Shown one piece after another: positions 9,200 through 20,708 of a DNA stretch of 64,000 bases. The notes beneath the pieces are model-generated. The model was given only the letters and a program-made list of their open reading frames with translations. It was not told where the DNA came from and ran no database searches. The stretch is taken from contig NZ_CAKUIH010000007.1 of assembly GCF_934660935.1 (NCBI RefSeq), positions 37,774 to 101,773 of the forward strand, read 5' to 3'. A program made the translations under genes and the position numbers. Source of the DNA: an uncultured Parolsenella sp. Lineage in GTDB: Bacteria; Actinomycetota; Coriobacteriia; Coriobacteriales; Atopobiaceae. Each line of letters opens with the position of its first letter. Position 1 is the first letter of the stretch.

Positions 9200-10775
9200 C
9201 GCCGAGACGGACATCGCGCTCGAGGCTCGTGGCCTGGGCTTTCGCTACGGCGAGGGCTCGGGCCCGGTCTTCTCCGACCTCTCCCTGACCGTGCGTCGGG
9301 GGGAGGTCGTCCTCGTGATGGGGGCCTCCGGGTCGGGCAAGTCGACGCTCGCCTTCTGCCTCGCTGGGCTTTACCCGGCATACGCGGGCGAGCTCGAGGG
9401 CGAGGTCCTCGCGGCTGGTCGTCCGGTGGGGGAGATGGGCCCGCGCGAGCGAAGCCGCGAAGTCTCGATACTGTTCCAGAATCCTGACAACCAGTTCTGC
9501 ATGGATACGGTTGAGCGCGAGGTGCTCTTCGCGCTCGAGAACGTCGCCTGGCCCGGCGACATGCGCGAGCGCTGTCGCGAACTCCTCGCGCTCGTTGGCC
9601 TCGAGGGACGCGAGAAGGACCGCATCGGCCAGCTTTCCGGCGGTACCAAGCAGAAGCTCGCGCTATGCACCGCGCTCGCGTGCGGCGCCCGTACACTCGT
9701 GCTCGACGAGCCGTTTGCCAACCTCGACCCGGCGTCGTGCGCCTCGGTCGCCGCCGAGCTCCGTCGTCTCAACGAGCGGGAGGGCGTGACGCTCGTGGTG
9801 GTCGACCATCGCGCCGGCTGGTGGCTGTCCTTCGCGGATCGCGTCGTGCTCATGCGCGAACACGGCAGCCTTGACGAGGCGAGCTTCCCGGTTGCGGAGT
9901 TTGCCGCGCACGAGGCGGAGATGCGTGCCGACGGCCTGTTCGTGAATGACGAATGGGCGAGGGACCTGCGCCCCGCGCTCGTTTCCGAGGATGCCGAGAA
10001 GGTCGTCCGCGTTCGTGATCTGTCCGTTGGGTACGGGCGAGGCCGCGCGGCGTTCACCGTGCTCTCGGGTGTTTCGTTCGAGGTAGCTCGTGGTGGCGTG
10101 GTTGCTCTCGTGGGCGAGTGCGGAAGTGGCAAGTCCACGCTGCTCCATGCCATCGCGGGCGCGTGCCGCACGTCCGGCGAGCTTGCGGTCGAGGGTTCCG
10201 TTGGCCTGGTCTTCCAGAACCCGCGTCTGCAGTTCCTCGCACTCACTGTCGCCGAGGAAGTCATGGTGACGCTGCGTGCCGCCAATCCAGATGTGGCGGA
10301 GGAGGAGCTTGCGGCACGCGTACCCGACCTTCTCGCCGAGTTTGGCCTGAAGGGCCTGGGGGAGCGCTCGCCGTATGAGATTAGCCAGGGGCAGCAGCGC
10401 CGTCTCGCCATGCTCGCGATGCTAGCGGGGCGCGCCGACGTCCTTCTGCTCGATGAGCCCACGTATGCGCAGGACGAGCGTTCGACGCGAAAGATGCTCG
10501 ACGTGCTCGAGCGACGCGTTGCCGCTGGCCTCACCGTCGTCGTGGCGACGCACGACCTCGTGCTCGCCCGCGCCATCGCCAACCAGGTGCTGCTCGTGGC
10601 TGACGGGCGTGTGCGTCCGCTCGAGGGCGAGGAGCTTGACGCCTACGTCGAGGCTCGTCGTGAGCCCGCGACGACCGCCGCGCCCGCCGATGCCGCCGCG
10701 ACCGCCGCGCCCGCGACGACCGCCGCGCCCGCCGATGCTATCGCGTCCGCCACTCGAGAGGGGAGCGCCTCATGA
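9192..10775 (+). CDS. ykoD: ECF transporter tandem ATPase YkoD
   Basis: A 527-residue protein with two ABC ATPase domains that powers the YkoEDC transporter. Domain 1 (about residues 10-230) has Walker A GASGSGKST, signature LSGGTKQKLAL and Walker B LVLDEPFANLD. Domain 2 (about 275-490) has GECGSGKST, signature ISQGQQRRLAM and LLLDEPTYAQD. The C-terminal tail of about 35 residues is a low-complexity Ala/Thr/Pro stretch encoded by near-identical DNA repeats around 10669-10740, likely a slippage-prone spacer. The GTG at 9192 is chosen because it overlaps the ykoE stop; an upstream ATG would lie deep inside ykoE. The stop overlaps ykoC as ATGA. Confidence 0.9.
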   Translation: MPSAETDIALEARGLGFRYGEGSGPVFSDLSLTVRRGEVVLVMGASGSGKSTLAFCLAGLYPAYAGELEGEVLAAGRPVGEMGPRERSREVSILFQNPDNQFCMDTVEREVLFALENVAWPGDMRERCRELLALVGLEGREKDRIGQLSGGTKQKLALCTALACGARTLVLDEPFANLDPASCASVAAELRRLNEREGVTLVVVDHRAGWWLSFADRVVLMREHGSLDEASFPVAEFAAHEAEMRADGLFVNDEWARDLRPALVSEDAEKVVRVRDLSVGYGRGRAAFTVLSGVSFEVARGGVVALVGECGSGKSTLLHAIAGACRTSGELAVEGSVGLVFQNPRLQFLALTVAEEVMVTLRAANPDVAEEELAARVPDLLAEFGLKGLGERSPYEISQGQQRRLAMLAMLAGRADVLLLDEPTYAQDERSTRKMLDVLERRVAAGLTVVVATHDLVLARAIANQVLLVADGRVRPLEGEELDAYVEARREPATTAAPADAAATAAPATTAAPADAIASATREGSAS

Positions 10776-11494
10776 GGAGCCTGAACCCCGGAGTCAAGCT
10801 TGCCGCGCTCACCGTGGCGTCGCTCATCCTCTCCGTCACGTTCAACACGCGTGTCAACCTCGCGGTTTGTGTCATCGCCCTTGTGGCGACGCTCGCGAGC
10901 CCTGGCACGAACCGCCGCGGCGTCGCGGCGGCGCTCGTGCCCTTTGCCCTGACCTCGACGGCGCTCTTCGTGACCGGCCTCATGTATGGCTCGGGCGGAA
11001 ACGCCTCCGCGGCCATCGAGGCGGATGTGTTTGGCCAGCGAACGCTGTTCGCAAGCGACTGGACCACCGCCGCCCAGCTCGCGAGCCGCGTCATGGCATA
11101 CGGCGGCCTGGGCCTGTCGTTCGCTTTTACGAGCGATGCTTTCGAGCTAGTTATGAGCCTCATGCAGCAGTTCCGCCTGCCGCCGAAGTTCGCCTACGGC
11201 GTACTGGCCGCCTACCACTTCTTTCCCGTGGTCAAGGACGAGTACGCCGAAGTCGGCCTTGCGCTTAAGGCCCGCGGCGTTCACGTGAACCCGCTGTCTC
11301 CCAGGCGTGTCGTGCCGATGCTGGCGCACGCCCTCGAGCGCTCGGAGAGCCTCGCTATGGCAATGGAGTCTCGCGGGTTCGAGGACTCTGGCGAACGTCG
11401 CTGTGCGTGTGAGGTGCCGCTTCGCGCTCGTGACGTCGCCTTCGCCGTGGGGCTGAACGCGGCAATCGTCGCCGCGCTCGTTCTGGTGCCGTAG
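10772..11494 (+). CDS. ykoC: ECF transporter transmembrane T component YkoC
   Basis: A 240-residue CbiQ-family membrane protein that couples the ATPase to the S component. Several hydrophobic helices are present, and the two coupling-helix motifs of T components are visible: Ala-Arg-Gly in ALKARGVHV and Ser-Arg-Gly in AMESRGFED. The start overlaps ykoD by 4 bp. It completes the transporter encoded behind the TPP riboswitch. Confidence 0.9.
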   Translation: MRSLNPGVKLAALTVASLILSVTFNTRVNLAVCVIALVATLASPGTNRRGVAAALVPFALTSTALFVTGLMYGSGGNASAAIEADVFGQRTLFASDWTTAAQLASRVMAYGGLGLSFAFTSDAFELVMSLMQQFRLPPKFAYGVLAAYHFFPVVKDEYAEVGLALKARGVHVNPLSPRRVVPMLAHALERSESLAMAMESRGFEDSGERRCACEVPLRARDVAFAVGLNAAIVAALVLVP

Positions 11495-11558
11495 GTGGGG
11501 TGGGCGTCTGGGTCGCGCGAGCTCCCCACGCCCGTCCGCGCTACGCGCGTCTGCAAGA

Positions 11559-11587
11559 GCTGACAAAGGGACTGTCCCTTTGTCAGC
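11559..11587. repeat. perfect dispersed palindrome, GGGAC-T-GTCCC core
   Basis: Two perfect 14-bp arms (left arm GCTGACAAAGGGAC) meet at one T. It lies between ykoC and the radical SAM gene, 25 bp before the latter's start, and may separate their transcripts or act as a protein site. Confidence 0.85.
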
Positions 11588-11611
11588 TTTTCGATTCGAA
11601 GGGAGCTTCCC

Positions 11612-13393
11612 ATGCGAGAGACCAAGACCGAGCAGTGGCGCAGGCTCTGCTCGGAGAACCCGGGCATGAGCCCGTTTGTGCTGCTCAAGATCTCGATGGT
11701 TTGGCATGGTGCCCGTCTTTCCGCGGCGGCGCTCGCTTGCCTGCAGGAGGATGACTATCGCTTTGCCTCCGCCGAGCCCTTTGACATCGCGTTCGGCGGG
11801 AGGCCCGCGCGCCTCGTCATGCCCGGCGGCGTGCTTCTCCGCGACGCCACCTACGTCTACATAAACTGGGGCGAGACGTACGATGACCCCTACGTCATCG
11901 ACTTTGACGAGCGTGCGGGCGAGTTCGTGCTTCGCGAGCCGGCCACTGGCCCGATCGCGGCGGACGGCGACCCTGCGGGAGACGCACGCGAGGGCATCCT
12001 GGACGTCGTGGATTTCGTGCCGCGCCCCGAGCTCTTCGACCACGAGGCGGCGGGCGGCGTTCCCATGGACGAGCTCGCTGACGTTCGCGCTCAGAAGCTG
12101 ATCCTCACGTCCTATCGTCACTGCGAGTTTTGGGGTCGTGGCGAGCAATGCCGCTTCTGCGCGCTGTTCACGCGCCACGGCATCGACCCCGAGGTCCCTT
12201 GCGCCCAGCTTGGCGAGACCGTGCGCTCGGCTCTCAGCGAGCCTGGCCGCTACTCCGAGCTCTACATCTCCGGAGGTACGGACTATGCGGGTGAGCCGCC
12301 GTTCGGGCGTGAGCTCGAGCGCTACCTGCGCTGCGTTCGTGCTATGGGGGAAGCGTTCTCCGGGCGCTTCTCGTGCCAGGTCATGGCTCCCGCCTGGCCT
12401 CGCGAGCTCGTCAAGCGCCTGCATAACGAGTCGGGTGTCACCTCGTATAGCCCAAACCTCGAGGTCTGGGGTGCGGACCAGTTCGCGCGCCTGTGCCCTG
12501 GCAAAAACGCTCACGTAGGGTATGACGAGTGGCTTCGTCGCACGGTCGACGCGGTTGAGGTCTTCGGCGCGGGCAACGTTTACACTCAGGTGGTTGGCGG
12601 GGCCGAGCTTGCCGGTGACGGTGCCGTGGCCACGCCCGAGGAGGCGATCGAGCGCAACCTCGAGGCGTGCGAGTGGTTCGCCGAGCGTGGCGTGACCTGC
12701 CTGTCCGTCATCTGGCGTCCGCATCGCCGCAGCGTGCTGGGCTGGCGCCCGATGCCTCCCATCGAGTATTACGTGGAGCTTGCGAAGGGCTTCCATGGCG
12801 TGCGCGCGAGCCATGGCCTGATTGCGTTTGAGGACGACTACAAGATGTGCGGCAACCACCCCGATGCGGACCTCGAGCGGACCGACGTCTCCGTTTGGAG
12901 GGGCGTGGGCCGTGAGGAGGCTTCTCTCGAGATTGCCGCCGCGGGCGAGACGCCCTCGGGTGAGGGCGCGCCACGCGTGAGCGTCCCCAGCGAGGAGGGG
13001 GCTCTGTTCTGCGAGGCGTTCTCCGCCTCTGAACTGGGCGTTGCCAAGCTTGCGGGCGAACGCGGCGTTGTCGTGGCGCTTCGCGAGGACCGCAGCGATT
13101 TGGGCGCGGGGCTTGCCCACGCGCTTTGGTTCGACGAGCCGGTCGAGCTGTGGCTTCGCGAAGGCATTGCCTGGCGCCATGTGCGAGCTCGCGTCTGGCG
13201 CTGTGACGTCGTGGGCCCGGTCTTCTCCGCCGCGCTCGCCCGCGTGCGCGAGGGCTCGCCTTCCGCCGAGGTGGCGAGTGCGTGGGAGCTCCGCGTCGTT
13301 GAGCAGGCGCCCGTGGTCTCGGCGCCTGCTGCGCGTGTGCCTTCGCGTGCCCCGAGACCGGAGCTTCACCTCGATAACCCGTTGTTGCACTGA
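11612..13393 (+). CDS. radical SAM protein of unknown substrate
   Basis: A 593-residue protein. Cys171-x8-Cys180-x2-Cys183 (HCEFWGRGEQCRFC) is a plausible site for the SAM-binding 4Fe-4S cluster, although the classical spacing is Cx3Cx2C. It is followed by barrel-like segments typical of the superfamily: ELYISGGTDY, YSPNLEVWG, VYTQVVGGAEL and a late WRPHRRSVLG. Residues 1-150 and 440-593 are extra domains I do not recognise; the latter contains a conserved-looking EDDYKMCGNH segment. AAGGGAG precedes the ATG at 11612. It follows the TPP-controlled transporter by 117 bp, which hints at a thiamine-related role, but a palindrome intervenes. Function is not assigned. Confidence 0.75.
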   Translation: MRETKTEQWRRLCSENPGMSPFVLLKISMVWHGARLSAAALACLQEDDYRFASAEPFDIAFGGRPARLVMPGGVLLRDATYVYINWGETYDDPYVIDFDERAGEFVLREPATGPIAADGDPAGDAREGILDVVDFVPRPELFDHEAAGGVPMDELADVRAQKLILTSYRHCEFWGRGEQCRFCALFTRHGIDPEVPCAQLGETVRSALSEPGRYSELYISGGTDYAGEPPFGRELERYLRCVRAMGEAFSGRFSCQVMAPAWPRELVKRLHNESGVTSYSPNLEVWGADQFARLCPGKNAHVGYDEWLRRTVDAVEVFGAGNVYTQVVGGAELAGDGAVATPEEAIERNLEACEWFAERGVTCLSVIWRPHRRSVLGWRPMPPIEYYVELAKGFHGVRASHGLIAFEDDYKMCGNHPDADLERTDVSVWRGVGREEASLEIAAAGETPSGEGAPRVSVPSEEGALFCEAFSASELGVAKLAGERGVVVALREDRSDLGAGLAHALWFDEPVELWLREGIAWRHVRARVWRCDVVGPVFSAALARVREGSPSAEVASAWELRVVEQAPVVSAPAARVPSRAPRPELHLDNPLLH

Positions 13394-13510
13394 TGGACGC
13401 GGGGTGCCGGCCCTAGTTGCACTAATGGACGCGGGGCGCCGGCCCGGCTTGCACTGATGAGCACGGGCGCGGGGCGCTGTCCCGGGCTGCGCCGGTGGGC
13501 GCGGGGTGGG
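13385..13510. repeat. tandem 32-bp repeats after the radical SAM gene
   Basis: Copies begin with TTGCAC at 13385, 13417 and 13449, exactly 32 bp apart, each followed by GATGGACGCGGGG or a variant. The first copy encodes the last two residues and stop of the preceding gene. The series decays into GC-rich sequence by about 13510. Confidence 0.75.
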
Positions 13511-13550
13511 CTTCGCTAGTAGCCGCAGGTTACTACTCCGAAGCGAACAA

Positions 13551-13564
13551 CGAACGGATGTTCT
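13551..13564. promoter_or_regulatory. LexA-type SOS box upstream of uvrA
   Basis: CGAACGGATGTTCT matches the Gram-positive LexA/DinR consensus CGAAC-N4-GTTCG at nine of ten arm positions. It lies 87 bp before the uvrA start. A second such box precedes ruvCAB at 47068, which supports both calls. Confidence 0.7.
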
Positions 13565-13650
13565 ATGGAGCCGCGATGGCGTTTGGCGCCTCGCGGCTCG
13601 TCTCGTTACACTGAAGAGCTATGAGAAGCGGCACAACGGGGGAGTGGTCC

Positions 13651-16587
<2,937 letters not shown>

Positions 16588-16590
16588 GCC

Positions 16591-16728
16591 CGCGGGTGCT
16601 GCCGGCTGGCACGCGACTGGCGGCGGCACCCGGCCCGCGAAGGTCAGCGCGCCCGGCGCGCGGGTGCTGCCGGTTGCCATGCGACTGGCGGCACGCGCCC
16701 GGCCCGCGAAGGCCAACGCACCCGGCGC
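16591..16728. repeat. 68-bp tandem duplication after uvrA
   Basis: Two copies beginning CGCGGGTGCTGCCGG start at 16591 and 16659 and share most positions, each ending in CACCCGGCG-like sequence. The gap between uvrA and the racemase contains these repeats and the hairpin at 16746; no gene is seen. Confidence 0.75.
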
Positions 16729-16745
16729 GTGGGCGCGCATGCGTA

Positions 16746-16796
16746 CGCAAAGGCGGTGCGGCATCACGAATGGTGCCGTACCGCCTGTCGTTTGCG
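16746..16796 (-). terminator. hairpin downstream of the racemase gene
   Basis: A long stem, CGCAAAGGCGGTGCGGCA pairing with TGCCGTACCGCCT plus TTTGCG, lies 30 bp past the racemase stop on the minus strand. A/T-rich arms outside the GC stem suit a bidirectional terminator for uvrA and the racemase. Confidence 0.6.
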
Positions 16797-16827
16797 GGGA
16801 TGTCGTGCGTCGGGCGTCGCGCGGACC

Positions 16828-17523
16828 CTACACGTAGGTGGCGCCGCTGCGGACGATCGACTCGCGGATCAGGGTGTCCATCGCGTCGATGCAGAGGTCG
16901 GGCACCTCGTGGTCGCGCTTGACGACGGAGAGCTCGGTGCAGGCGAGGATCACGGCGTCGCAGTCGAGACGGATGAACTCGCGCATCACGCGGTCGAACT
17001 TGTGCATGTCCGCAGGTCTGCCTGCCTTCACGTCGTCATAGATGATCGACATGACGTCGGCCTGGCGTTCGGGGGAGGGCACGACCCACTCGACGCCGGC
17101 TGCCTCGCACTCGTGCGAGTAGATGCCCGTTCGGACGGTGCCGTCCGTGCCCATGATGCCGACGCGCTTGGCGCCCCGGCCCTCGATTGCCTCGCGTACG
17201 GCCTCGCGTGGCATGTGGATGATGGGCACCTTCGTGAACGCCTGGATCTTGTCGTAGAAGTAGTGCGAGGTGTTGCACGTGATGGCGACGTGCGCGCACC
17301 CGAACGCCTCGAGCGCCTGGAGGTCGACGCGCATGCTCTCGAGCAGTTTGGCGTCGTCACCGGTCTCGATGGCCTCCGTGCGGTCGGGCATCGAGGCCTG
17401 GCTGATGAGGACGAGGTCGAGGTGGTCCTGGTCGCGCTCCGCCTTGGTATGGCGAATGATCTCGCTGTAGAAGTACGACGATGCCTCGGGACCCATGCCG
17501 CCGATGACGCCTAGCTTCTCCAT
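16828..17523 (-). CDS. aspartate/glutamate racemase family protein
   Basis: A 231-residue cofactor-independent amino acid racemase of the Asp/Glu/hydantoin family. It starts MEKLGVIGGMGPEASSYFY, the usual N-terminus, and carries the two catalytic cysteine blocks ITCNTSHYF and LACTELS, one in each pseudo-symmetric half. The GGMGPEA motif is closer to aspartate racemases than to glutamate racemase MurI, so D-aspartate production is the likelier role (inference). The start at 17523 fits family length; an in-frame ATG at 17562 with a better-placed GGAAG is an alternative. It faces uvrA and lies 5 kb from a putative D-aspartate ligase. Confidence 0.87.
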   Translation of the reverse strand: MEKLGVIGGMGPEASSYFYSEIIRHTKAERDQDHLDLVLISQASMPDRTEAIETGDDAKLLESMRVDLQALEAFGCAHVAITCNTSHYFYDKIQAFTKVPIIHMPREAVREAIEGRGAKRVGIMGTDGTVRTGIYSHECEAAGVEWVVPSPERQADVMSIIYDDVKAGRPADMHKFDRVMREFIRLDCDAVILACTELSVVKRDHEVPDLCIDAMDTLIRESIVRSGATYV

Positions 17524-17750
17524 GATGAACACCAGCCCGTCTTCTCCATGCGACCTGCGCATATTCGGTCTTCCGTAGTGGTTAACTATACCCTTCGTAA
17601 CGGATACGTTGTGACGGTCCTGCGAAGGCCCGTCTACGAGCAGTTTTATGGTGGCCCGTGTGCGGGTCGCCGCGGAGGGCGCGGCTTTGTCCCGCGTCTC
17701 GCACGGAAAGCAACGGGGTTGCTCGCGCGGCGCCCGTCGGGAGGAGCCGA

Positions 17751-18260
17751 ATGGCACGCAAGGAGAGGGTCCAGAAGACGAACGCCATGCGCGAGCTCGA
17801 GCGTGGCGGCGTGGCGTACGAGGCCATCACTTTCGAGGAGCCCGACCCGACCGGCGTGAGCGATCTCGGCGTGCGCATCGCGAACATGCTCGGCTATGCC
17901 CCCGAGCAGGGATTCAAGACCCTCGTGTGCGTGACTCCCGCCGGCGGCCACGTCGTCTGCTGCGTCCCCTCCGGCGACGAGCTCGACCTCAAGAAGGCCG
18001 CGGCCGCGGCGGGGGAGAAGTCCCTGTCGCTCATGCACGTCCGCGACCTCGAACCCACGACGGGCTACGTGCGCGGCGGCTGCTCGCCCGTGGGCATGAA
18101 GAAGCAGTTCCCTACCCTTATCGACGAGACCGCACAGCTCTTCGATGACATCTACATCTCCGGCGGACGTCTGGGCCTCACCCTCAAGCTGAACCCGGAG
18201 GAGCTCGTCTCCTTCCTGGGCGCCACCCTCGCCGACATCTGCCGAGAGGACCTCAAATGA
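17751..18260 (+). CDS. ybaK: Cys-tRNA(Pro)/aminoacyl-tRNA deacylase YbaK/EbsC type
   Basis: A 169-residue editing-domain protein that hydrolyses mischarged aminoacyl-tRNA, typically Cys-tRNA(Pro). The YbaK hallmarks are present: LVCVTPAGGHVVCCVPS, the catalytic-lysine region DLKKAAAA, and GYVRGGCSPVGMKKQFPT. The start at 17751 has GGGAGGAG six bases upstream. Its stop overlaps murJ by 4 bp, so the two are probably translated together, although no functional link is known. Confidence 0.92.
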   Translation: MARKERVQKTNAMRELERGGVAYEAITFEEPDPTGVSDLGVRIANMLGYAPEQGFKTLVCVTPAGGHVVCCVPSGDELDLKKAAAAAGEKSLSLMHVRDLEPTTGYVRGGCSPVGMKKQFPTLIDETAQLFDDIYISGGRLGLTLKLNPEELVSFLGATLADICREDLK

Positions 18261-20041
18261 CCGACGAAATTAAGGCGTCCGAGCAGGGCGAAGCCCTGGC
18301 CGAGAAGCGCGGGGAGGTCGAAACCGTCGCCGGTGTCACCGCCGTACGTGCCGAGGCCGACGTGCCCGGCGAGGCCACCGTGCCCGGCGATGCCGCCACC
18401 GCCGAGGCCACCGAGGTCTCCGCGGCCGAGGCCGCCGAGGTCTCCGCGGCCGAGGCCGCCGAGGCCACCGATGCGGCAACCGACGCCAACGTCGGCCGCA
18501 GCGCCGCGATGATGAGTGCCCTCGTCATCGTGAGCCGCCTCACCGGCTTCTTCCGCACATGGGGCCAGGCCTTCGCGCTTGGCACCACGCTGCTCTCGAG
18601 CTGCTACACCGTGGCCAATAACCTGCCCAACCAGCTCTACGAGCTCGTTATCGGCGGCATGCTCATCACGGCGTTCCTCCCTGTCTACCTCGATGTTCGC
18701 GAGCACAAGGGTAAGGATGGCGCCAACGCCTACATCTCCAACCTGCTCTCGATCCTGCTCGTCCTGCTCGGCGTATGCTTCGTCCTGTGTCTCGTCTTTG
18801 CCGCGCCCCTGATCTGGGTGCAGTCCGCCAAGACCGACCAGGCGCAGATGGCCGATGGCATCACGCTCTTCCGCTTCTTCGCGATCGAGATCGTCCTCTA
18901 CTGCCTCTCGAGCCTGGCGTCGGGCATCCTCAACGCCGAGCGCGACTACTTCTGGAGCAACGCCGCTCCCATCTTCAATAACCTCATCACCATCGCGTCG
19001 TTCATCGGCTTCGCGGCGCTCGTCAACGTGAACTACTCGGTGGCCTTCCTCATCCTTGCGCTGGGTAACCCTCTCGGCGTCGCCGTTCAGGTCCTCATGC
19101 AGCTCCCGAGCCTGCGCCGCCATGGCATCAAGCTCACCTTCCGCATTGACCTGCATGATCCGGCCCTGCGCGAGACCGTGGGCATCGGCGCCCCTACCCT
19201 CATCGTCACCGCGTGCTCCTTCGTGACGACTTCGGTCATGACGTCGATGGCACTCGCCGCCGTGCCCGAGCAGGGTGGCTCCATCCAGTACTACGCGCGC
19301 CTGTGGTACACCCTGCCCTACGCCGTGCTCGCCGTGCCCATCACCGTGGCGATGTTCACCGAGATGAGCGAGAGCTTCGCCAAGGGTGACGAGCATGCAT
19401 TCAGGCGCCAGGTCTCGACGGGCATGGGGCACGTGATGTTCGCCCTCATCCCGTTTATGGTCTATCTGATGGTGTTCTCGAAGCCGCTCATGTCGTTGCT
19501 GCGCGTGGGCCAGTTCGACGCCGAGAGTGCCAACCTCACCGCCGCCTACCTCGCGACGCTTGCGCTCGCGCTCCCGTGGTACGGACTCCAGACCTTCTTC
19601 CAGAAGGTGTTCTCCGCGATGAGGCGCATGACGCTGTTCGCACTCGCCAATGTCGCGGCCTCCGTCGTGCAGGTCGCGTTCACCGTCGGGATGGTGGGCG
19701 TCCTTGGCATCCACGCGGTTTCCCTCGGCAGCGCTATTTTCATGCTTATGCTGTGTGTGGTGTCGCTTGCGTTCCTGCACCACGCCATGGGTCGGATTGG
19801 CATCCGCGGCCTTGTGGTTAGTAGCATTCGCGCGTTGGTGCTGGGGCTTGCGGGCGGCGCCGTGGGCGCGCTCATCGTATGGCTGATGGGTGGCCTTGGC
19901 TCGCTGACGATCACCCGCGCGATCATCATCATCGTTGCGGGCGGCATCCCGTCCGTGCTCGTGACCTACGGCATCGCCGTCGCGCTCAAACTCCCCGAGG
20001 CCAGCTTCGTGAGCAGTATCCTGCGCAAGTTCCGCCGATAG
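18257..20041 (+). CDS. murJ: lipid II flippase MurJ (MviN family)
   Basis: A 594-residue polytopic membrane protein of the MOP exporter superfamily that flips lipid II across the membrane for peptidoglycan synthesis. The first helix region (SRLTGFFRTWGQAFALG) and NLPNQLYELVIGGMLITAFLPVYL are MurJ hallmarks; 13-14 hydrophobic segments follow. The first 80 residues form an unusual Ala/Glu/Val-rich cytosolic extension encoded partly by a repeated GAGGTCTCCGCGGCCGAG. The start is the ATG overlapping the ybaK stop. The perfect hairpin at 20127 ends the unit. Confidence 0.93.
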   Translation: MTDEIKASEQGEALAEKRGEVETVAGVTAVRAEADVPGEATVPGDAATAEATEVSAAEAAEVSAAEAAEATDAATDANVGRSAAMMSALVIVSRLTGFFRTWGQAFALGTTLLSSCYTVANNLPNQLYELVIGGMLITAFLPVYLDVREHKGKDGANAYISNLLSILLVLLGVCFVLCLVFAAPLIWVQSAKTDQAQMADGITLFRFFAIEIVLYCLSSLASGILNAERDYFWSNAAPIFNNLITIASFIGFAALVNVNYSVAFLILALGNPLGVAVQVLMQLPSLRRHGIKLTFRIDLHDPALRETVGIGAPTLIVTACSFVTTSVMTSMALAAVPEQGGSIQYYARLWYTLPYAVLAVPITVAMFTEMSESFAKGDEHAFRRQVSTGMGHVMFALIPFMVYLMVFSKPLMSLLRVGQFDAESANLTAAYLATLALALPWYGLQTFFQKVFSAMRRMTLFALANVAASVVQVAFTVGMVGVLGIHAVSLGSAIFMLMLCVVSLAFLHHAMGRIGIRGLVVSSIRALVLGLAGGAVGALIVWLMGGLGSLTITRAIIIIVAGGIPSVLVTYGIAVALKLPEASFVSSILRKFRR

Positions 20042-20126
20042 GGGTCGCCCAAGCTGCGGTGTCTGCGCGCTCCCCGGGCGCGCTCGTGAACGACGCACGT
20101 GAGAGTGCGCGGGTTTTCCCGCGCTC

Positions 20127-20168
20127 GGGCCCGCGTCAGGCGCTCAGCTGAACGCCTGACGCGGGCCC
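20127..20168 (+). terminator. strong terminator after murJ
   Basis: A perfect 16-bp stem (GGGCCCGCGTCAGGCG with its complement, 10-nt loop) is followed by TTTC. It is correctly placed 85 bp past the murJ stop. Confidence 0.88.
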
Positions 20169-20184
20169 TTTCAATTAGCGGAGC

Positions 20185-20309
20185 CGAAATGACGTGGCAA
20201 AAACGACGAACGTAAAGTAGACCTTTTTAAAGCAATTAGTCTACCTGCGGTTTCCCAAATGAGGATTGGGCCTCTACTCGGCGCGAGCGAAAAATGCCAC
20301 GTCATTTCG
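20185..20309. repeat. long inverted-repeat element E1
   Basis: The 15-bp arm CGAAATGACGTGGCA (20185-20199) is perfectly inverted at 20295-20309 around about 95 bp. The interior has its own AGTAGAC...GTCTAC pair and the 14-mer GGCCTCTACTCGGC, which recurs inverted in element E2. This intergenic stretch (20042-20708) holds the terminator, this element and the repeats below; no gene is seen. Confidence 0.75.
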
Positions 20310-20466
20310 TCATTCTCTTCGGGGAAAGCCAAAAACGACCGCCCATTTCCGCAAAGACGAAGGTGGCGGGCCAAGTTGACAAGATGCTGCGACCGTCCTA
20401 TGCCGCTGACACGCCGCGGCCGCTTCGGGCCTCCGGCGTGCCGCCTGCCGCTTCGGGACGCCGGTG

Positions 20467-20550
20467 CCGCTGACATGTTGCGATTGCTCTGGACCGTCGG
20501 CGCGCCGTCTGCAGTTCCGGGCCGCCGCCGCTGACATGTTGCGATTGCTC
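20467..20550. repeat. two direct 23-bp repeats in GC-rich degenerate repeat region
   Basis: CCGCTGACATGTTGCGATTG starts at 20467 and again at 20528 (61 bp period), each followed by CTC. Further decayed copies of CCGCTGACA occur from about 20402. No coding function is apparent. Confidence 0.7.
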
Positions 20551-20708
20551 AGGGCCTCGACACGTTGCCTGCCGCTGGGACACCGGCGTCAACGGCCAAA
20601 TTGCCGCCTGACCAGGTTGTGTGAGCATACAGTGACGCCATCTGTTGCCGGGGGTTGGGCGCGGCGGAATCCTCGCCTATACTGATACCACCCGAAAGGA
20701 GAGGGACA

